Source: CAYHGV01 sp964356135
GTDB lineage: Bacteria > Hydrothermota > Tepidihabitantia > CAYHGV01
Assembly: GCA_964356135.1 (NCBI GenBank)
Contig: CAYHGV010000040.1
Location: 1-24,294, forward strand
Direction of reading: 5' to 3'
Length of the DNA: 24,294 bases
The notes under the pieces were generated by a model that was not told where the DNA came from, ran no database searches, and saw nothing but the letters and a program-made list of their open reading frames with translations. Shown here one piece after another: positions 7,011 through 15,257 of this stretch. Positions within the stretch are counted from its first letter, which is position 1, and each line of letters opens with the position of its first letter. Position numbers and translations under genes: made by a program.

Positions 7011-8462
7011 TTACTTTAACCGCACCACCTTCTTGGTCGATTTATAATCCATGGTCTCCAATCGGTAGAAATAGACACCGGTTACCGCTCTCAATCCATT
7101 ATCTGCTTTCCCATCCCAAGTTACAGAATAGACCCCAGGCTCCAGACGCTGGGTTGCCAATAAAGTTTTTATGCACCTGCCTGACAAATCGTAGACCCTG
7201 AGTTCGACCGGACCGGCTTGAGAAAGGGAATAAGATAAAGTTATAGTTTGCCGGAAGGGGTTGGGAGTGAGCGATAATACTTGAATCGGAGTGGGCGTGG
7301 GTTCTTGAATGGCGGTTGTGGTATCATACTCGAAGACAGAGGTGCGTTCATTACCGGAGACGACAATCTCATCATAGCCGTTATGGTTGAGATCGTAACA
7401 GCGGACTGTAGCAGAAGCAGCTCCAACTTTGTGGTCGTTCTCCCACTGCCAGACCCGTTCGTAATGGTCATTCCCAGTCGCCTTTAATACTGTGATTGCA
7501 CTTCCAATTGACCAGACGATTTCTTCGATACCATCTCCGTCAACATCACCACAGTCGCTTATCATCCGGAAATCGCCCGTGCGGGAAATCGAATCAATTA
7601 GAAGATGTTCATAGGTATTGTCACCTGAAGCCTCAAAGCGATAAAGGTAAAATCGAACATTAAGAGGACTTACAGATGCATAGTTTATGAAGAACTCAGG
7701 TTTGCCGTCCTGGTCGGTATCATTGCCAGAAAAGACATCAAGGCCATTTGTCAGAGGTATATTATCTTCTAAGGTCATCGCATAAGAATCATCAGAAGTG
7801 TTTTCGTAGACGAAGACATTGCCGGACCCAGCACCTGAGGTGACAAACTCTTGCAAGCCGTCTCCGTCGAAATCGCCAGTTGCAATGGCATAAATTGTCT
7901 CGTTAGAGAGCGTATCGCAGAAGACGAGGTTGTTTTGGTTGTCTCCTACATTTTTAAAGAGAAATATTGTCTGGAGGTCGTTGGCGATAAAAATGATGTT
8001 GCGGTCGCTATCTTGATTGAGATCAGCGAAGTATAATGGCTGCCCGCCATAACCCATCAAAGGTCCGAACTCCCAGCTCACAACCGAGGGGTAATTCAAA
8101 GGGTTAGGGCTCTCCAATATTCGAGCCCTCCAGGATGGATAGATAAAGTAACATCCAAGTAAATCGGTCAGACCATCTCCATCTACATCTCCAGCATCCC
8201 AAACAGCAAAATCATTCCCGGTATCGGCGCGTACTAATGTATAGCTATTGTCGTTCTGGAACTCGTAGATTTCGAGTGCTTGTTCGTTGATATCTATTAG
8301 GGTTGCTCGAAATATTATTTCGGAAAGACCGTTATGGTCTGTATCTCCACAAGCTAAACCACCGTACCCTAAGCCTTGAGGAAGATAAGCTACCCGGTTA
8401 AACTTATATTCACTTGACCAACAGACTATAATAAGACCGAAGATTACAGAGAGTGCTTTCAT
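7011..8462 (-). CDS. Exported FG-GAP/VCBS seven-bladed propeller with sorting module
   Basis: 483 residues. Signal peptide MKALSVIFGLIIVCWSS. Seven calcium-binding DxDxDG-type loops recur about every 50 residues: GDTDHNG 39-45, GDVDGDG 91-97, ADLNQDS 146-152, GDFDGDG 196-202, NDTDQDG 247-253, GDVDGDG 305-311, YDLNHNG 356-362. Each is followed by a hydrophobic strand, giving one integrin-like seven-bladed propeller. A Thr/Pro linker (383-393) leads to the sorting module at 396-483 (TPNPFRQ, VYDLSGRC, TGVYFYRLE, KKVVRLK). No catalytic site is seen; likely a surface binding or structural protein. ATG 8462 overlaps the upstream stop as ATGA. Base composition is AT-richer than the kdp side of the window. 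Confidence 0.85.
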   Translation of the reverse strand: MKALSVIFGLIIVCWSSEYKFNRVAYLPQGLGYGGLACGDTDHNGLSEIIFRATLIDINEQALEIYEFQNDNSYTLVRADTGNDFAVWDAGDVDGDGLTDLLGCYFIYPSWRARILESPNPLNYPSVVSWEFGPLMGYGGQPLYFADLNQDSDRNIIFIANDLQTIFLFKNVGDNQNNLVFCDTLSNETIYAIATGDFDGDGLQEFVTSGAGSGNVFVYENTSDDSYAMTLEDNIPLTNGLDVFSGNDTDQDGKPEFFINYASVSPLNVRFYLYRFEASGDNTYEHLLIDSISRTGDFRMISDCGDVDGDGIEEIVWSIGSAITVLKATGNDHYERVWQWENDHKVGAASATVRCYDLNHNGYDEIVVSGNERTSVFEYDTTTAIQEPTPTPIQVLSLTPNPFRQTITLSYSLSQAGPVELRVYDLSGRCIKTLLATQRLEPGVYSVTWDGKADNGLRAVTGVYFYRLETMDYKSTKKVVRLK

Positions 8463-9514
8463 CTCATGAGCACCACTTTTTTGATAACTGTTTGCTCTAA
8501 GATTGTGAATTTCAGGAAATAGATACCATTTGGCAATAATCGCTTTCCTTCATCCTCGCCGTTCCATCGTAATGAATAAATCCCAGATTTGAGAAACTGG
8601 TCTCTTAGTAGAGTCTTCACACATCTGCCTGACAAATCGTAGACCTTAATTTCGACCGGGCCGGATTGAGTAAGAGAAAAAGAATAGTTTATGTTAGTTT
8701 TGAAAGGGTTTGGTTTAAGAGAGATGGAGTTAAATGCGGTTACTTCAGAATATCCGGAGACAGTGAGTCGTCTTACAGAACCATCTCCTGTTCTTTTGTC
8801 TATGATATATAGATTTCGTGTATCTTCTCGATCGGAAGAAAAAGCGATACTATCACTATTCCAGGATGTAAAACAAGGGTATTCATCGTCAGCCTGATTT
8901 GTAGTCAATTGCCTAATTCCATAACCCTCACCGATTAGAGGCATCAACCAGATATCAAAGTTTCCGTTTCTGTCTGAAGCAAAGGCTATAGAATCACCGG
9001 AAAGAGAAAAACAGGGTTGCCAGTCGGTCGCAGAATTGGTGGTGAGCCTTTGTAAATTGCTACCGTTTACAACCATGATATAGATATCCCAATTTCCACT
9101 GCGCTTGGAAGCGAAGGCTATCTTCTGGCCATCAGGAGAAAACACAGGATACCAATCAGGGGCGGGATGATAAGTAAGTCTCCTGCCGTCCGTTTGGTCC
9201 GCTATATTTGCTTTAATCATATAAAGCTCCCAATTGCCATCCCGGTTCGATACGAAAACTACAGAATCGCCGGTGGTCGGACGAATACATGGGTCCCAAT
9301 CAACATAATAACCATTATTGGTTAATCTCATAAATTGACTCGGTGGTGTTAAATCAATTTTGCAAATATCCCAAACTGTGGCATAATTTTCTTGACCCAA
9401 CCAGTTGGTTTCGCAATAGATTTCATTTCGCTGTGCATCACCTCTGCCTGTAAACATTCCCACTATTAATAAGGTGGTACATACTTTAGTCAATCGATTC
9501 TGTAAAAATCTCAT
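8459..9514 (-). CDS. Exported TolB/PD40-type propeller with sorting module
   Basis: 351 residues. Signal peptide to about A27. Four clear PD40/WD40-like blades follow: VVFVSNRDGNWELYM (85-99), IAFASKRSGNWDIYIM (132-147), IAFASDRNGNFDIWLM (176-191), IAFSSDREDTRNLYII (223-238). Each is preceded by a 'RLT...W.P.FSPDG' segment. The N-terminal part (28-80) probably supplies the remaining blades. Residues 261-351 are the FlgD-Ig/type IX-like module. This propeller type is best known from TolB and DPP-IV-like proteins; no peptidase domain follows here. It is the middle gene of a trio, with ATGA overlaps at both ends; GGAGG lies 7 nt before ATG 9514. Confidence 0.85.
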   Translation of the reverse strand: MRFLQNRLTKVCTTLLIVGMFTGRGDAQRNEIYCETNWLGQENYATVWDICKIDLTPPSQFMRLTNNGYYVDWDPCIRPTTGDSVVFVSNRDGNWELYMIKANIADQTDGRRLTYHPAPDWYPVFSPDGQKIAFASKRSGNWDIYIMVVNGSNLQRLTTNSATDWQPCFSLSGDSIAFASDRNGNFDIWLMPLIGEGYGIRQLTTNQADDEYPCFTSWNSDSIAFSSDREDTRNLYIIDKRTGDGSVRRLTVSGYSEVTAFNSISLKPNPFKTNINYSFSLTQSGPVEIKVYDLSGRCVKTLLRDQFLKSGIYSLRWNGEDEGKRLLPNGIYFLKFTILEQTVIKKVVLMR

Positions 9515-10980
9515 CGTAAAACCTCCATTTTACCTGTAAGCCTGATAGTTTGATCTCTAGAAGCAACATCCGTCAGCTCTAAGGAGAAAAAATAAATACC
9601 GCTAGGTAGTTTCCCTCCATCGTTCTGACCATTCCACAACACTTTATGCAAACCAGCGCTTTTTTGTCCCTTAACCAAGGTGCATACTGCTCGACCTGCA
9701 ATATCGTAGACATTGAAAGTCACAAAAGTCAAGAAAGGTAGCTCATATTCTATTTGAGTAATTTTGGAAAACGGATTTGGCCGATTGGGGTAGAGTTTAG
9801 GAGCATGTAGATCATTTGAACCTGCATCTTCTATTCCGGATCCGCCATCGATCGTTTTTAAAATTACCCCCGAATCACCTACTGCATAGCCAATATTAGC
9901 GTCTATAAAATCTGCAGCCAACACACCCTTCCAACCAACCGGGGCCCCACCAACCGAGTCTTGCTTTGACCATGTAGCACCGCCATCGGTAGTCTTCCAG
10001 ATTCTTGAATAATTATTAACTTCGCCGCCGTTTCCATAGCCGACCAGTGTATCTATCGGAAAGCAGAGCCAATCCCAACTGTAACTAAACATCCAGCTTG
10101 CGGCTCCTGATTGGCAGCGTCCCGCTCTTTGCATTCTGTCTTTGGGCGTTATTTCTTCCCAGTTGTCGCCTCCATCGTTTGTTTTTATGACAAGCCAGGG
10201 ACCACCTGCATAGCCCACCAGGCTTCCCTGTGGAAAACAGACATCAGTAAGTTCACTTTCCCACAAATCCGGATTATATAATGGCGTTTTATCTATCCAT
10301 GTCTCGCCACCATTAGTAGTCTTAAGAATCGTGGGCCCTCTATTTATATCACCAATTCCAACTACATAACCGGTGTCGTTGTTAACAAACCAAACCGCTT
10401 GGAGACCTCCAAAATCGGGAAACCCTATCTGTCGGATCCAGGTCTTTCCGCTATCTGTGGTTTTAAATATTGCGCCTTTCTCTATAGTCACGCCCTCAAT
10501 TATCGTATCTTTAGTGCCCAGTATGTAGCCGACTTCTGGACCTTCAGGGAAATGGATCCCTTGCAAAGAACCATCAGTACCAACATTAATTTTCGCCCAG
10601 TTCATCCCGCCGTCAACTGTTTTTAAGAGCGTGTCCGTATCATTCCAGCCAGAGAGAACATAACCAATGCGGCAATCCTTAGGGAATTCTACCCTATAAA
10701 GATACGTCTTTATCCCCGAATTTAGTTTTTCCCATATCAACCCCCCATTTAAAGTCTTTAGAATCGTTCCGTAAGACCCCACAACAAAACCAGTATCGGG
10801 TCCTGCAGGAAAACAGACATCGGTGAGGGTAACATCGACTCCGGAATCAAGCCTTTTCCATCCCGCCCATAGAGCATTCGCTAAAAATAACGAACAAAAA
10901 ATTATAAGGGTCTTGACCAGTAAACATGGAACACCCCTGAGACTCGTCTGCACAGGTAGATTTCCCCTTAAAGCCTCCAC
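9511..10980 (-). CDS. Exported Ycf48-like propeller with sorting module
   Basis: About 489 residues from GTG 10980, or 480 from GTG 10953, which has AAGGGGA upstream. The hydrophobic segment KTLIIFCSLFLANALWA is the signal peptide. Seven repeats follow with the Ycf48/BNR-like signature (I/L)xKTxDGGxxW: TILKTLNGGLIW, TLLKTVDGGMNW, AIFKTTDSGKTW, TILKTTNGGETW, LVIKTNDGGDNW, RIWKTTDGGATW and VILKTIDGGSG. Each is preceded by a '(V/I)GYVVG' strand. This predicts a seven-bladed propeller. Residues about 393-489 are the sorting module (PNRPNPFSK, VYDIAGRAV, SGIYFFSLE). First gene of the trio. The start is uncertain: the only strong Shine-Dalgarno (11012-11018) serves an ATG that closes after three codons. 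Confidence 0.82.
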   Translation of the reverse strand: MEALRGNLPVQTSLRGVPCLLVKTLIIFCSLFLANALWAGWKRLDSGVDVTLTDVCFPAGPDTGFVVGSYGTILKTLNGGLIWEKLNSGIKTYLYRVEFPKDCRIGYVLSGWNDTDTLLKTVDGGMNWAKINVGTDGSLQGIHFPEGPEVGYILGTKDTIIEGVTIEKGAIFKTTDSGKTWIRQIGFPDFGGLQAVWFVNNDTGYVVGIGDINRGPTILKTTNGGETWIDKTPLYNPDLWESELTDVCFPQGSLVGYAGGPWLVIKTNDGGDNWEEITPKDRMQRAGRCQSGAASWMFSYSWDWLCFPIDTLVGYGNGGEVNNYSRIWKTTDGGATWSKQDSVGGAPVGWKGVLAADFIDANIGYAVGDSGVILKTIDGGSGIEDAGSNDLHAPKLYPNRPNPFSKITQIEYELPFLTFVTFNVYDIAGRAVCTLVKGQKSAGLHKVLWNGQNDGGKLPSGIYFFSLELTDVASRDQTIRLTGKMEVLR

Positions 10981-11149
10981 TCCACAATTGCCAAACTCAT
11001 ACGTTCATTTACCTCCTTACATTTTAGTTCCAATCGCTTCTTCAGCCTACATTCCTAAAAGCACAAAAGCAACCTCAGCGACCACCTTTAGCTCCCTCAG
11101 TTGCTTTATAACAAAAAAAACACATTCTTATATACACCCCCTTAGTTCA
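10981..11149 (-). other. Long leader of the propeller operon
   Basis: About 160 nt lie between the predicted transcript start (near 11143) and the first propeller gene. It contains a stem AAAGCAAC (11066-11073)/GTTGCTTT (11100-11107) with a 26-nt loop. It also has a strong AAGGAGG (11012-11018) before ATG 11008, whose frame closes at once (ATG AAC GTA TGA), and an overlapping ATG 11000 encoding MSLAIVEWRL. Other transcription units in the window have leaders near 15 nt, so this one stands out. No known riboswitch was recognised. Confidence 0.4.
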
Positions 11150-11177
11150 CATTTAAAGTTTTTTTTGAATTTGTCAA
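11150..11177 (-). promoter_or_regulatory. Putative promoter of the propeller operon
   Basis: TTGACA (11172-11177, minus strand), 16-bp spacer, TAAATG (11150-11155). The -35 is perfect, the -10 poor, and the spacing is that of the other promoters here. The A-rich spacer would favour DNA bending. Confidence 0.45.
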
Positions 11178-11389
11178 GGGTTTTCTTTTACTAAGAAAAC
11201 AATTTGTAATCCACTTATTAACAACGACTTACAGGAGCTAAAGCTATCCCATTATTTGATTTTGCGACCAATAATTCAGAGCTATTTCAAAATTTATACC
11301 AATGATTAAAAAATCTAACCCAAGATTTTCCATTGTTTCGCAAGCCGATAAGTCTTTTTAAAGTCTGATATAGCAGAAAGCACCCCGGG
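11178..11389. other. AT-rich intergenic stretch, nothing recognised
   Basis: Lies between the propeller operon promoter and the end of the exported hypothetical gene. No ORF, RNA gene, repeat or convincing terminator was seen on either strand. Confidence 0.5.
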
Positions 11390-11983
11390 CTATCTCACTT
11401 CGTGAAACTGTCGGATTTGACGTCGCCATTCGGGCAGGGCAAAAATATCCCGGATGCCGAACCGCTCCTTGGTGCCTACCGCCACCCATAACTTACCAGC
11501 CTCATTGACCGGAGAGTAAGCGACAATATAGTAGCGACCTGCCCTGGGAAGCTCTATCGTTCGCTCGAGTAGAATCCAGGAATCAGTACCGGTCACCGGT
11601 TCATGAAAAAAGGAAGGCTTGACCGAGTCGGTTGCGAAAACGACCCCGCCGATTGCTGCCGGCGTCTCAAACGGAAGTTGAACCGCCGGTAGCCCCGGAC
11701 CGAGCAAAACCAGCGCTGGCCGATATGTCCGCAGTCGCTCGATCACCGGCACGCCGATGCTTACATACAATTGGTAGCCGGCATCGGCCGTAAGCGTCAG
11801 CCAGAGATACGGACTCCGGGCGGTAACCTTATGGTAGACAACCTGCGATACATCGGGCTCGGAAATCGCGATTGCCGTCGATGCGGTGACGGCCGTCCCC
11901 GGGTCTGCAACCGGTCGGTGAGCATACAACGGAATCGAAAACAGCACCGTCGTCATCAGAATTACCCATCTGTCATTCTTCAT
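11390..11983 (-). CDS. Exported conserved hypothetical protein
   Basis: 197 residues. Signal peptide MKNDRWVILMTTVLFSIPLYA, cleaved before HRP. The mature part is about 175 residues, probably all-beta, with notable segments SEPDVSQVVYHKVTARSPYL, LYVSIGVPVIERLRTYRP, FHEPVTGTDSWILLERTIEL, GRYYIVAYSPVNEAGKLWVAVG and a C-terminal FALPEWRRQIRQFHEV. No Cys, no membrane helix after the signal, and no enzymatic motif that I recognise. The aromatic GRYYIVAY strand resembles the end of a beta-sandwich, so a periplasmic binding or accessory protein is possible. ATG 11983 has GAGGAGG upstream and its own promoter. It lies 94 bp downstream of the MFS gene on the same strand; no sorting module. Confidence 0.75.
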   Translation of the reverse strand: MKNDRWVILMTTVLFSIPLYAHRPVADPGTAVTASTAIAISEPDVSQVVYHKVTARSPYLWLTLTADAGYQLYVSIGVPVIERLRTYRPALVLLGPGLPAVQLPFETPAAIGGVVFATDSVKPSFFHEPVTGTDSWILLERTIELPRAGRYYIVAYSPVNEAGKLWVAVGTKERFGIRDIFALPEWRRQIRQFHEVR

Positions 11984-11999
11984 TGCTCCTCCTCGATAA

Positions 12000-12027
12000 G
12001 TTTTACTTCATCCTAATGCACGGTCAA
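12000..12027 (-). promoter_or_regulatory. Putative promoter of the exported hypothetical gene
   Basis: TTGACC (12022-12027, minus strand), 16-bp spacer, TAAAAC (12000-12005); predicted start about 10 nt before ATG 11983. Five of six and four of six matches to consensus. Read-through from the MFS gene is also possible. Confidence 0.5.
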
Positions 12028-12077
12028 CAACAAACTGGAACTTTAAACACACTGAGCCATACCGGACCCGGAAACGA

Positions 12078-13427
12078 TCACGGCCTGCCGCCGCCTTGAC
12101 CCGGTTCAAGCATATCCACAGCCGGTTCAACCTCGGGCGATACTGGTGGAAGAATCCCTTTGCTGATGTATATCGGAAGGATCGCCCGATGCAGCGCCGG
12201 CAGCTGGCTTGCGAAAACAACCGCGGCGATGATGCAGAATGCACCGCTCGCGCTCAGTGCCAGGGTCACTCCGAACCGGGCAACGATCCCGCCCATCAAC
12301 AGACTCCCGAACGGGGCAAGCCCCATGAAGGAAAGCGTGTACAGACTCATCACCCGGCCGCGCCGCTCGTCGTCAACCAAAGTCTGAAGAACGGTGTTAC
12401 TCGAAGCCATCTGTGCGATCATGCCCAAGCCGAGGATAACCATGAAGGTTGCCGAGAGCCACAGCACACGCGACCAGGCAAGCAGGATGAGCGCGCTGCC
12501 GAAGATACCGACTGCAATCGCAATCAACCGAACCAGCCCCCAGACGCTGCGGCGGGAAGCGAGATAGATCGCCCCGGTCAATGCACCGATGCCCATCGAG
12601 GTCACCAAGAGCCCCATCGTTCCCGGCCCGCCCCGGAGGACATCGCGGGCGATCACCGGCATCACCACGATGAATGACATTGCGAACAGGCTCTGGAAGG
12701 TGACCAGCAAAAGAATTGAACGGATCGGCACCGAGGTATAGGCATAGTGGAATCCCTCACGAAGGCCTTCGAAAATATTCGTCGGTTTGTTATCCCGAAT
12801 GCAACGCGGTAGCCGCATCAAGCCGAGCGCAACAATCGCCGCCAGATAACTGACCGCATTGAGCAAAAAGCAGAGCCCTTCGCCGCTCGCCGCAATCACA
12901 ATCCCGGCAATCGCCGGTCCGATCAGCCGGGCGCCGTTGAACAGAAATGAGTTGAGCGCGATTGCATTACCCAGATCTTCGCGTCGCTCGACCATTTCGA
13001 CTACGAACGACTGCCGCATCGGCATATCGAACGCATTGACGATGCCGATGAAGAGCGCGAGGATGATGACGTGTCCGATCGAAACGAGCCCGGTCAGGGT
13101 CAATACCGCCAGAATCATTGCTTGTATCAATGAGAGAACCTGGGTGACGATCTGAACCCGGCGCCGGTCAAGCCGATCGGCAAGCACGCCCCCGAACGGG
13201 GTCAAAAACAGGTTTGGTATCTGTCCCGCGAAGCTGACAGCACCGAGCAGGAATGGCGAGTGCGTCAAGCGGTAGACGAGCCAGCCGATCGCGACCTGCT
13301 GCATCCAGGTTCCAACCAGCGAAGTTCCCTGGCCGATGAAAAATAACCGGTAGTTTCTGCCACTCAGGGCACGGAAGGTAAAGCGAAGCCCCCAACGGGT
13401 ATTATTTTTGGATTCGGTTTGCGACAT
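12078..13427 (-). CDS. MFS exporter, EntS/MFS_3-like
   Basis: 449 residues from ATG 13427; an in-frame ATG four codons earlier (13439) overlaps the -10 box and would not be on the transcript. The protein has about twelve membrane helices, and the loop after the second contains GVLADRLDRRRV (about 80-91), the MFS motif A. The opening ALSGRNYRLFFIGQGTSLVG, the motif-A loop and ALNSFLFNGARLIGPAIAGI are typical of the MFS_3 branch that includes enterobactin exporter EntS and many drug-efflux-like proteins. It is a proton-driven exporter; the substrate is unknown. It is divergent from kdpA with 115 bp between start codons, which may be coincidence. The translation start lacks a Shine-Dalgarno and is predicted to be almost leaderless. 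Confidence 0.87.
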   Translation of the reverse strand: MSQTESKNNTRWGLRFTFRALSGRNYRLFFIGQGTSLVGTWMQQVAIGWLVYRLTHSPFLLGAVSFAGQIPNLFLTPFGGVLADRLDRRRVQIVTQVLSLIQAMILAVLTLTGLVSIGHVIILALFIGIVNAFDMPMRQSFVVEMVERREDLGNAIALNSFLFNGARLIGPAIAGIVIAASGEGLCFLLNAVSYLAAIVALGLMRLPRCIRDNKPTNIFEGLREGFHYAYTSVPIRSILLLVTFQSLFAMSFIVVMPVIARDVLRGGPGTMGLLVTSMGIGALTGAIYLASRRSVWGLVRLIAIAVGIFGSALILLAWSRVLWLSATFMVILGLGMIAQMASSNTVLQTLVDDERRGRVMSLYTLSFMGLAPFGSLLMGGIVARFGVTLALSASGAFCIIAAVVFASQLPALHRAILPIYISKGILPPVSPEVEPAVDMLEPGQGGGRP

Positions 13428-13437
13428 CTTTTTCACC

Positions 13438-13467
13438 ATTGTAGGGTTAGCCTCGAACGAATGTCAA
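13438..13467 (-). promoter_or_regulatory. Promoter of the MFS exporter gene
   Basis: TTGACA (13462-13467, minus strand), 18-bp spacer, TACAAT (13438-13443). The -10 contains the A-T of the upstream ATG at 13437-13439, so +1 is near 13431 and ATG 13427 becomes the first usable start. Confidence 0.6.
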
Positions 13468-13496
13468 GTCCTCGGTCGGAAGGAAAAACCAACTCC

Positions 13497-13524
13497 TTGA
13501 CAAGAAGAAGGCGAGGACTATAAT
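13497..13524 (+). promoter_or_regulatory. Consensus promoter of kdpABCD
   Basis: TTGACA (13497-13502), 16-bp spacer, TATAAT (13519-13524): both hexamers are perfect. Predicted +1 near 13531. A promoter this strong is unexpected for a system normally activated only under potassium limitation, which suggests a repressor (see the dyad entry). Confidence 0.8.
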
Positions 13525-13537
13525 CGCCGGTTATAGT
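13517..13537 (+). promoter_or_regulatory. Operator-like dyad over the kdpA -10 box
   Basis: ACTATAA (13517-13523), 7-nt centre TCGCCGG, TTATAGT (13531-13537): perfect 7-bp arms covering the -10 box and the predicted transcript start. The position is that of a classical repressor operator. It could instead act as a small 5' hairpin in the RNA only if transcription started upstream, which the promoter argues against. Confidence 0.4.
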
Positions 13538-13542
13538 TCTTG

Positions 13543-15246
13543 ATGAACATGATATACGACTGGCTGCAACTTGCTTTGCTGCTTGTCTCCGTCACTATCC
13601 TTGCGGTCCCGCTCGGCAATTTCATCGCCCGGGTACTCGAAGGCGAGCGGACATTTCTGTCGCCAATTCTCGGACCGGTTGAACGGCTGATCTATCGTCT
13701 GTCCGGGATCGACCAACGAAAGGAAACCGGCTGGAAAAAATATACGTTTTCGCTTCTCGGTTTCAACGGTGCCGGCCTGGTCGTGCTCTTTCTTTTGCAG
13801 ATCGTCCAGAAATGGCTGCCGTTGAATCCCCAGCACCTCCAACCGGTCCGCTGGGATACCGCTATTAATACGGCGGTTTCATTTGTCACCAACACCAATT
13901 GGCAGTCCTACAGCGGTGAAAAGACGATGAGCTACTTCACCCAGATGTTGGGATTGACGGTACAAAATTTCGTCTCGGCCGCGACCGGGATCGCGGCGGC
14001 AGCCGCTCTTATCCGGGGTTTCGCCCGCCGGACGACCCAGCAGATCGGTAACTTCTGGGTAGACCTGGTCCGCTCCACCCTCTACATTCTACTCCCGTTG
14101 TCCGTTATTTTAGCTCTGGTACTTATCAGCCAGGGCGTTGTCCAGACCTTCAGGCCATCGATTCAAGCCCATACCCTTGAGGGCAAAACGCAGTCGGTTG
14201 CGGTAGGACCGGTCGCATCTCAGGTCGCAATCAAAGAGATCGGTTCCAATGGCGGCGGTTATTTTAATTCCAACTCGGCACACCCGTTCGAAAATCCAAA
14301 CCGCGTGACGAATTTCTTTGAGACGCTCTTCATCCTGCTCATACCAGCGGCGTTTCCCTTCGCGTTCGGAAGAATCGTCCGCAACCGGCGTCAAGGCACC
14401 GCCATTTTCCTCGTGATGATGACACTGTTCCTCGCCGGCCTCGGTCTGGCACTCGCCGCTGAACTACACGGCAATCCGAATCTCGCCCATGTCGGTGTCA
14501 GCGGCGGCACCAACCTCGAAGGCAAGGAGAACCGCTTCGGACCGATTCAGTCGGTTCTCTGGGGACAATCAACCACCGCCACCTCCAATGGCTCGGTCAA
14601 CTCGATGCACGATTCGGCAATGCCCCTGACCGGCTTGATCTATTTGTTTAACATCTTCATCGGCGAGGTCATCTTTGGAGGAGTGGGGGTCGGACTGATG
14701 GGCCTCATCTTCTATGCGATCGTTACGATGTTCTTGGTCGGACTGATGATCGGCCGCACTCCCGACGCATTCGGCAAAAAGCTCGAACCGTTCGAAATGA
14801 TCATGACCGTCATCGCCGTTCTTGCCCCGCCGATCGTGATGTTGGGTTTAACCGCCACCGGACTCAGCCTGCGTTCCAGCCTGAGCAGTATCGCCAACCC
14901 CGGTGCGCACGGCCTGTCGGAAATTTTTTATGCGTTCGCTTCGGCATTGGGCAATAACGGCTCGGCATTCGCCGGTCTGAATGCAAATACACCATTTTAC
15001 AATTTCACGACCGCCTTTGGCATGCTTGCCGGACGACTGCTGACGATCGTCCCGGGCTTGGCGATTGCCGGGTCTTTGGCTCGGAAGCGGTCGCTGCCCG
15101 CGGACGCGGTCGCCTTTCCCTCGACGAGCCTGCTCTTCATCGTTACTCTCATCGGAGTTATTATCGTCTTCGCCGCACTGACGTTCTTTCCGGTCGTCGC
15201 CTTAGGTCCTTTGCTTGAACATCTGTATCTGTTACCGCATCCCTGA
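13543..15246 (+). CDS. kdpA: Potassium-transporting ATPase subunit KdpA
   Basis: 567 residues from ATG 13543; TTG 13540 and ATG 13549 are alternative starts and none has a Shine-Dalgarno. KdpA is the potassium channel-like subunit of the high-affinity KdpFABC pump. The four selectivity-filter regions are intact: VTNTNWQSYSGE (about 115-126), GSNGGGYFNSNSAHPFENP (234-252), FIGEVIFGGVGVG (372-384) and ALGNNGSAFAGL (468-479). About ten membrane helices; full family length. First gene of a kdpA-B-C-D operon, 11 bp before kdpB. No kdpF-like small ORF precedes it. Confidence 0.97.
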   Translation: MNMIYDWLQLALLLVSVTILAVPLGNFIARVLEGERTFLSPILGPVERLIYRLSGIDQRKETGWKKYTFSLLGFNGAGLVVLFLLQIVQKWLPLNPQHLQPVRWDTAINTAVSFVTNTNWQSYSGEKTMSYFTQMLGLTVQNFVSAATGIAAAAALIRGFARRTTQQIGNFWVDLVRSTLYILLPLSVILALVLISQGVVQTFRPSIQAHTLEGKTQSVAVGPVASQVAIKEIGSNGGGYFNSNSAHPFENPNRVTNFFETLFILLIPAAFPFAFGRIVRNRRQGTAIFLVMMTLFLAGLGLALAAELHGNPNLAHVGVSGGTNLEGKENRFGPIQSVLWGQSTTATSNGSVNSMHDSAMPLTGLIYLFNIFIGEVIFGGVGVGLMGLIFYAIVTMFLVGLMIGRTPDAFGKKLEPFEMIMTVIAVLAPPIVMLGLTATGLSLRSSLSSIANPGAHGLSEIFYAFASALGNNGSAFAGLNANTPFYNFTTAFGMLAGRLLTIVPGLAIAGSLARKRSLPADAVAFPSTSLLFIVTLIGVIIVFAALTFFPVVALGPLLEHLYLLPHP

Positions 15247-15257
15247 TCGAAGAGCGT

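Noticed and set aside
11041..11107. T-box or other riboswitch in the propeller leader (AAAGGTGGTCGCTGAGG)
   Set aside because: It resembles a T-box core only loosely; no specifier loop, terminator or tRNA-related gene is present.
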